NCBI GenBank assembly: GCA_037043455.1
Contig: JAWPHD010003068.1
Location: forward strand, 62,001 to 126,000
From: Cyrtodaria siliqua
Lineage: Eukaryota > Mollusca > Bivalvia > Adapedonta > Hiatellidae
Direction: 5' to 3'
Length of the DNA stretch: 64,000 bases
Numbering within the stretch: position 1 is the first letter of the stretch; every line of letters begins with the position of its first letter. Of this stretch, positions 58,313 to 64,000 are shown piece by piece. A program made the position numbers and the translations under genes. The notes beneath the pieces were generated by a model. The model was not told the origin of the DNA. It saw only the letters and a program-made list of their open reading frames with translations, and searched no databases.

Positions 58313-59815
58313 TGTGTGTGATATGTACATATTCTAATACAGTATGTTGTGTGGGATGTGTACATACTCTAATACAGTATGTTGTGTGGGATGTGTACAT
58401 ACTCTAATACAGTATGATGTGTGGAATGTGTACATATTCTAAGACAGTATGATGTGTGGGATATGTACATACTCTAATACAGTATGATGTGTGGGATATG
58501 TACACATTATAATACAGTATGATGTGTGGGATAAGTACACATTATAATACAGTATGTTGTGTGGGATATGTACACATTATAATACAGTATGATGAGTGGA
58601 ATATGTACATATTCTAATACAGTATGTTGTGTGGGATGTGTACATACTCTAATACAGTATGTTGTGTGGGATGTGTACATACTCTAATACAGTATGTTGT
58701 GTGGGATAAGTACACATTATAATACAGTATGTTGTGTGGGATATGTACACATTATAATACAGTATGTTGTGTGGGATAAGTACACATTATAATACAGTAT
58801 GTTGTGTGGGATATGTACACATTATAATACAGTATGTTGTGTGGGATATGTACACATTATAATACAGTATGTTGTGTGGGATATGTACACATTATAATAC
58901 AGTATGATGTGTGGGATATGTACACATTATAATACAGTATGTTGTGTGGGATATGTACACATTATAATACAGTATGTTGTGTGGGATATGTACACATTAT
59001 AATACAGTATGTTGTGTGGGATATGTACACATTATAATACAGTATGATGTGTGGGATATGTACACATTATAATACAGTATGATGTGTGGGATAAGTACAC
59101 ATTATAATACAGTATGTTGTGTGGGATATGTACACATTATAATACAGTATGTTGTGTGGGATATGTACACATTATAATACAGTATGTTGTGTGGGATATG
59201 TACACATTATAATACAGTATGATGAGTGGAATATGTACATATTCTAATACAGTATGTTGTGTGGGATGTGTACATACTCTAATACAGTATGATGAGTGGG
59301 ATGTGTACATACTCTAATACAGTATGATGTGTGGGATGTGTACACATTATAATACAGTATGATGTATGGATTGTGTACATATTCTAATACAGTATGATGT
59401 GTGGAATATGTACATACTCTAATACAGTATGATGTGTGGGATGTGTACATACTCTAATACAGTATGATGTATGGAATATGTACATATTCTAATACTGTAT
59501 GATGTGTGGGATGTGTGGGATGTGTACATATTCTAATACAGTATGATGTGTGAGATATGTACATACTCCAATACAGTATGATGTGTCGAATATGTACATA
59601 GTCTAATACAGTATGATGTGTTGGATGCGTACATACTATAATACAGTATGATGTGTGGGATATGTACATACTCTAATACAGTACTTTGTGTGGGATATGT
59701 ACATATTCTAATGCAGTATGATGTGTTCGATATGTACATACTCTAATACAGTATGTTGTGTGGGATATGTAAATAATTTAATACAGTATGATGTGTGGGA
59801 TATGTACATACCCTA
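58312..59815. repeat. 35 bp minisatellite, about 43 copies
   Basis: The unit is TGTGGGATATGTACACATTA followed by TAATACAGTATGTTG. Central units are nearly uniform. Edge units carry TACATACTCTAATACAG variants. The array is bounded by TTCTGCTCTGTTCTG (58282) and its inverse-like AGAACAGAACAGAAG (59823). Confidence 0.95.
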
Positions 59816-59942
59816 ATAAAGTAGAACAGAACAGAAGGACTGTACTTCCGGTGGGATCAATGAGGGTCGAATTGGAGCGGGCTTGGCAAAAAAAGAAAAT
59901 AAACAAGTTCTACATACATCTGAGTAAGTTATAGTCTACAAA

Positions 59943-61055
59943 ATGGATCGTAATGAACGATATTATGGTGGTAAGACATTTGTTACACAGTATAGTAACC
60001 AATATGCGGTCCTTGGTGATGGTTTCGAAACTCAAAGAAACAAAAGGCAACGTCAGCACTCGAATACCCCACCCACCCCGTTACTTCCGAGTGACTCTGC
60101 TTTTGTTCCGGACATGCACCAGCATACATGACTTTAAAAAAATGTCTGCGGAAGAACAAAGAGTGTCTATTTGAACAGTTAACTGTGCATTTGAATGCGA
60201 CGACACGCAGGATGGACATAATAGAAAGACATGTTTACACGGGTTGGGCACGAAACGACGTCACATATGACCGTATTCGCTTATTGGAGTGGATATGATT
60301 CTATCAAATGCAAACCATCTGAAAGGCAAACGATATGGGATAAGCAGGGACTACCCACGAGAAATTAACGACGCCAGAAAACAGCTATGGGGTGTGTACA
60401 AATCTACGGTGCCAAAAATGTAAAAATTAGATATCGAGCTTCACTCACAGTCAATGGCAACATCGTTAAAAACATGTTCCCCGACTGGGACGAAATGATG
60501 AGAGGCACACGACACTGCAACGTCGAACAAAGGGTTAGTGACAAACTCCATGAAAATGCAAGTAACAATGCAAAACTTTATCAAAAACACTGCAATGAAC
60601 CTGTACACATGGATATATCGTCTCCGAAAACCCACAATCCCCGTTCTGGTAACCAGGCGCCTGTCACTTCACCATTGAGACCCCCGTCTAGTGCAAGCAC
60701 ACAGTCCCCTTCTGGTAACCAGGCGCCAGTTATTGCACTATTCGGACCCTCGGCTAGTGCACACACTCAGGCTGCCCCTAGGCCGGAATCACCAAAAAGA
60801 AATAATCAGCCAAATCACTCGCTTCCAAACACACCAAACGTCCAGAGACCATGGGTATCAAGTTACCCCAACATACCTCTACCAATTATCAGAACACCCA
60901 AGACACCAGCTACCAGTAAACATGGTACAAAGACTAAACCAATCAAGGAAGCCAATGTGATTTGTGATATAAACAATAGAACGGTCACTGCCACCGATAT
61001 ATCCACCACACAGATGCCATCAACAAGCAATGGAGCCTCAGGTGACACCGTTTAG
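59943..61055 (+). pseudogene. LINE E ORF1, frameshifted
   Basis: It starts MDRNERYYGGKTFVTQ at 59943, and the frame is lost after 60131. Fragments near 60300 (SERQTIWDKQGLP, in another frame) and 60387-61055 carry NVKIRYRASLTVNGNIVKN and FPDWDEMMR, which resemble the RNA-binding part of CR1- or jockey-type ORF1 proteins. A Pro/Ser/Thr-rich tail has two near-identical SGNQAPV segments. Confidence 0.7.
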
Positions 61056-61149
61056 GACAGGCGGGGGAAACCCCCAGCAAATGATTTTGTAAATATTGAT
61101 AGTAACAACAATTTACCGAATAACACTAAACCCCTCTTACAACCTATTG

Positions 61150-62875
61150 CATCTGCTTACAATAACAGCGGTCTTATTTCTATAGGAACACTGAATGTTT
61201 GTGGCTTGAAAAATAAACTGAACTTTCCTGAATTTAATGATCTTGTAAACAATTATGATATTCTTTGTATTAGCGAAACCAAACTCGACGACACTGATAT
61301 TATATCATTGAACAATTATGAATTTATATCGAAACCAAGAGAACACAACTATATTAGAAAATCTGGCGGAATTGGTATGTTTGTGCATTACTCTATTCAG
61401 ATAATAAAAATGATTCAGAGTATATATTATGGATTAAAATGGAAAAGAGTATATTAAATATCAGCGATGATCTTATCATAGGTGTGATTTACGTGCCGCC
61501 AGAATGTTCACGTTTATTGAATGATGATTTATACAATTATATGGATATGGAAATAACATCGATGTGTAGCAAATACGAAAATATCCTGCTAACTGGGGAT
61601 CTGAATGCCCATACAGCCGAATTACCCGATTATACAAACGTTGATACGTTTTTCGCTGAGCAATTTGACTTTGACCAAGAAACAATGGCATTTTTTAATC
61701 AGACGTATATCCTTAAAGAACTTAAATTACCTATAAATAGAAAGTCACAAGACACAAAAATCAACCAAAATGGACATAAACTGCTAGAAATATGCAAAAA
61801 CAATAATATTATTATATGCAATGGACGAATAGGCCACGACAAAATATTGGCATGCTTACTTTTAGAAATAAATCCGTTATCGACTACACATTGTCTACAT
61901 CAAGCCTGTTAAGGCACATGTGCGAGTTTGACATAGAAGAACTAGACGACATATACTCCGACACTTTCTTGTAAGCTACTGATTCTGAAGCCACCAAACA
62001 CTGGCATAAATGAAAACCCGCAAACCAGTAAACCAAAAGCTCCAAAGTGGAATAAAAAAAAAAGGGCAATGCATAACCAATACAGACCAAGCAGAAATGC
62101 AATCCATATACGAATTACTTATGGATAATGATCACAATACAGTGAAAGACACAATAAGCCTAGCAACTAAAAAGATTTCAGAATTATTTTCGAAGTCATC
62201 AGCTAAAACATTCACCAAAAATAGCACGAACAATACATTGCGCGCAACAAATAAACCCTTTTTTGGACCCCAGTATAGGAATGCGAGAGTTATTTAAAAT
62301 ACAGCGCGTAAGAAATACCAATTGCACAGGACTGACCTACATAAACACCAACTGACCGCCTCAAGTAAACAATACAAACAGACGTTAAATGCACATGTAC
62401 ATAATTACAGATCACGAAACGAACATAAACTGCGACAGATGCACACAAAACAGCCTAAACAATACTGGAAACTTCTCAATAGCTTAAAACCCAAATCCAA
62501 ACACAGATCACCAGACCTGAACAAATCATACGATATTTTCAAAAATGTTAACTCAGCTAATGAATGGACAGACGAACGAACACCAGACATCAATATAAGC
62601 GACGATGACCCGATTTTAAACGCTCACATATGTAACGCAGAAATTGAAAAAAATGATCGATAAAACCCAAAACGAAAAAGCACACGCAAACGATTTGATC
62701 ATTAATGAATAACTTCAATCAACAAAAGACTTCATGGTACTTATTTATACACTTCTTTTTAATAAAGTGCTTGATTTCGGCTTTATACCAAATGAATGGC
62801 TAGAGGGAATTATTAAACCATTATTCAAAAACAAAGGTGACCCTACAGACCCCTCAAATTACAGATCAATTACAT
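61150..62875 (+). pseudogene. LINE E endonuclease and RT start, broken
   Basis: GTLNVCGLKNKL (Asn motif) is at about 61186 and ILCISETKLDD (Glu motif) at about 61260. GGIGMFVHYSI follows, then LLTGDLNAHTAELPDY (about 61590) and NGRIGHDK. A shift near 61845 leads to VIDYTLSTSSLLRH in another frame. The linker is fragmentary. RT begins IPNEWLEGIIKPLFKNKGDP near 62790 and stops. Confidence 0.8.
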
Positions 62876-62879
62876 TTGT

Positions 62880-64000
62880 AATTCTTTGGTGAAAATACGC
62901 ATAGCCAATTAGATGTATAACTATGTTGTAACATGTATATGAAATCACTGACAGAAACAAACGATCAAATGTGAACACGCATAGTCGATTAGTTGTAACA
63001 TGTATTATGAAACATTCAGACAAACGGTCAAATGTAAACGGAAAGTAGCCGTGCCGTGCGTGTCCCATTCCCAAACTCAACATATTAACGATCAAAACAT
63101 AGCTAAATGAAAGCACGCATAATCAATTTTATTTTAAGTAAAATAAGTAAAATTCCACTTACCATAACAATGTGTCTGTTACCCATGGATAATATCCTAC
63201 TATACTTTGTCTAATTCCCTACGTGTAAGAATGAACCGTGTACAGACGGCAATACAGTAGTGAGTAACACGGAAAACCCGTGAAATATATGGCACCAGTT
63301 ATTATTAGAATATAACGGACCTCTGACCAATACCCCACCAAAATACAAACTTGTTAGAGGCTGTCGAAGGGAAACGTACTATATTACATCAGTTGAATAA
63401 CTATGTGTATATTAAACTGGCCGCAGACTAAACTCGTTAAAAAAATGAATAAAAAAAAATGTCCATTATACAATATGTGTCTTTATAATGTTTCAAGTTC
63501 GGTTATACTTTTTTGTTTAAGCATGCCTACGAAAATCGCCAATTAACGATGTGAAACTTCGTAAGAGGTGTTTTGTTGATTTTTTTTTTTTTGTTCGAGT
63601 TTATATGTATTCCTATTGAAAATTGTATTCCAGTTGTATGCTAGCTATTTGTAAAAAAAAAAAGAAAAAAAAAAAGGAAAAAATGAGTAATAATAATCAA
63701 AATAAAAATGTATGTATATTATAATATGTTGGATAGGGGAGGGAACTCGTCTGGGCGTTGCACTAGTGGCGAAGGAGTGTACCCCCTTATCAGGTGGAAC
63801 GAGTCTTCTCCCTTATATAACAGATTGTGAACCAACACGACGGACATGTCTATTTAATTATGAACAAGTTTATTCCCCCTGTCAAACTGATAAAGATTTA
63901 AATCCTAAAATGAAAACCATATACCTTTGGTTGATGAATTTAAACAACAAATGTGGATAAACTATTTTCACGCATTAAAACTGTACATACTATGTTATCA
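62880..64000. other. Intergenic sequence with low-complexity tracts
   Basis: About two diverged copies of a 75-80 bp unit (ACGCATAG...TTGTAACATGTAT) lie at 62895-63050. A-rich tracts lie at 63651-63684. The 82-codon frame at 63712 has no recognisable domain. Confidence 0.5.

Larger units (their letters stand above)
59943..62875 (+). mobile_element. LINE E, 3' part missing
   Basis: ORF1, endonuclease and the start of RT are present in order. The match to RT ends at about 62875 (NYRSIT), and unrelated sequence follows. ORF1 and endonuclease belong to a different family from LINE D. Confidence 0.8.

Noticed and set aside
63712..63960. 82-codon ORF at the right edge
   Set aside because: I find no recognisable motif, it lies near A-rich repeats, and the window ends soon after.

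Overview
This is nuclear DNA from a eukaryote, most likely a bivalve mollusc. The signs are decayed non-LTR retrotransposons on both strands, tRNA-derived SINE-like heads, classical C2H2 zinc-finger genes of metazoan type behind apparent spliced leaders, very abundant minisatellites, and 130-185 bp arrays built on GGTCAAGGTCAC-like or TTATGGCCC-like words, some ending in GACGGACGGACAGACGG-like tails, which I associate from memory with mollusc genomes. I cannot name the species. There are no operons, rRNA genes or CRISPR loci, and few intact genes.

Layout. 1-6933 is the first copy of a large duplication whose second copy lies at 33354-37855; the first copy alone holds a 2.35 kb segment (4219-6570) with a 223-residue ORF. 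7797-10050 is a minus-strand LINE. 10440-11430 is a diverged tandem repeat. 11770-13940 is a decayed C2H2 zinc-finger gene (ZNF-1). 14730-15555 holds two minisatellites, followed by a 5'-truncated plus-strand LINE with an open 823-codon reverse transcriptase (15700-19008). 19312-20200 and 20908-23692 are minisatellites.

23880-30540 and 45640-55020 are two paralogous zinc-finger units. Unit A carries a MITE, a candidate non-coding first exon, a palindrome and an intact 11-finger gene (ZNF-2, 28196-29149). Unit B carries a SINE, an inserted 4.5 kb LINE, the matching first exon and a 9-finger gene (ZNF-3, 51825-52610). 30749-32690 and 41200-42180 are arrays of roughly 145-150 bp units rich in AGGTCA words. 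37980-39870 is a minisatellite split by an inverted-repeat insert. 54803-56718 is an apparently perfect 958 bp tandem duplication running into a LINE 5' half; a 1.5 kb 35 bp minisatellite (58312-59815) and a second LINE lacking its 3' half (59943-62875) follow.

How it fits together: the host genes I can support are the zinc-finger genes. They share a 3' splice acceptor and a short MDT(E/K)QL-type start and look like products of segmental duplication, with finger arrays evolving by 84 bp unit gain, loss and decay. The rest is a dense bed of transposons and satellites. A link between the zinc fingers and control of those repeats would follow the pattern known for other expanded C2H2 families, but nothing here shows it directly.
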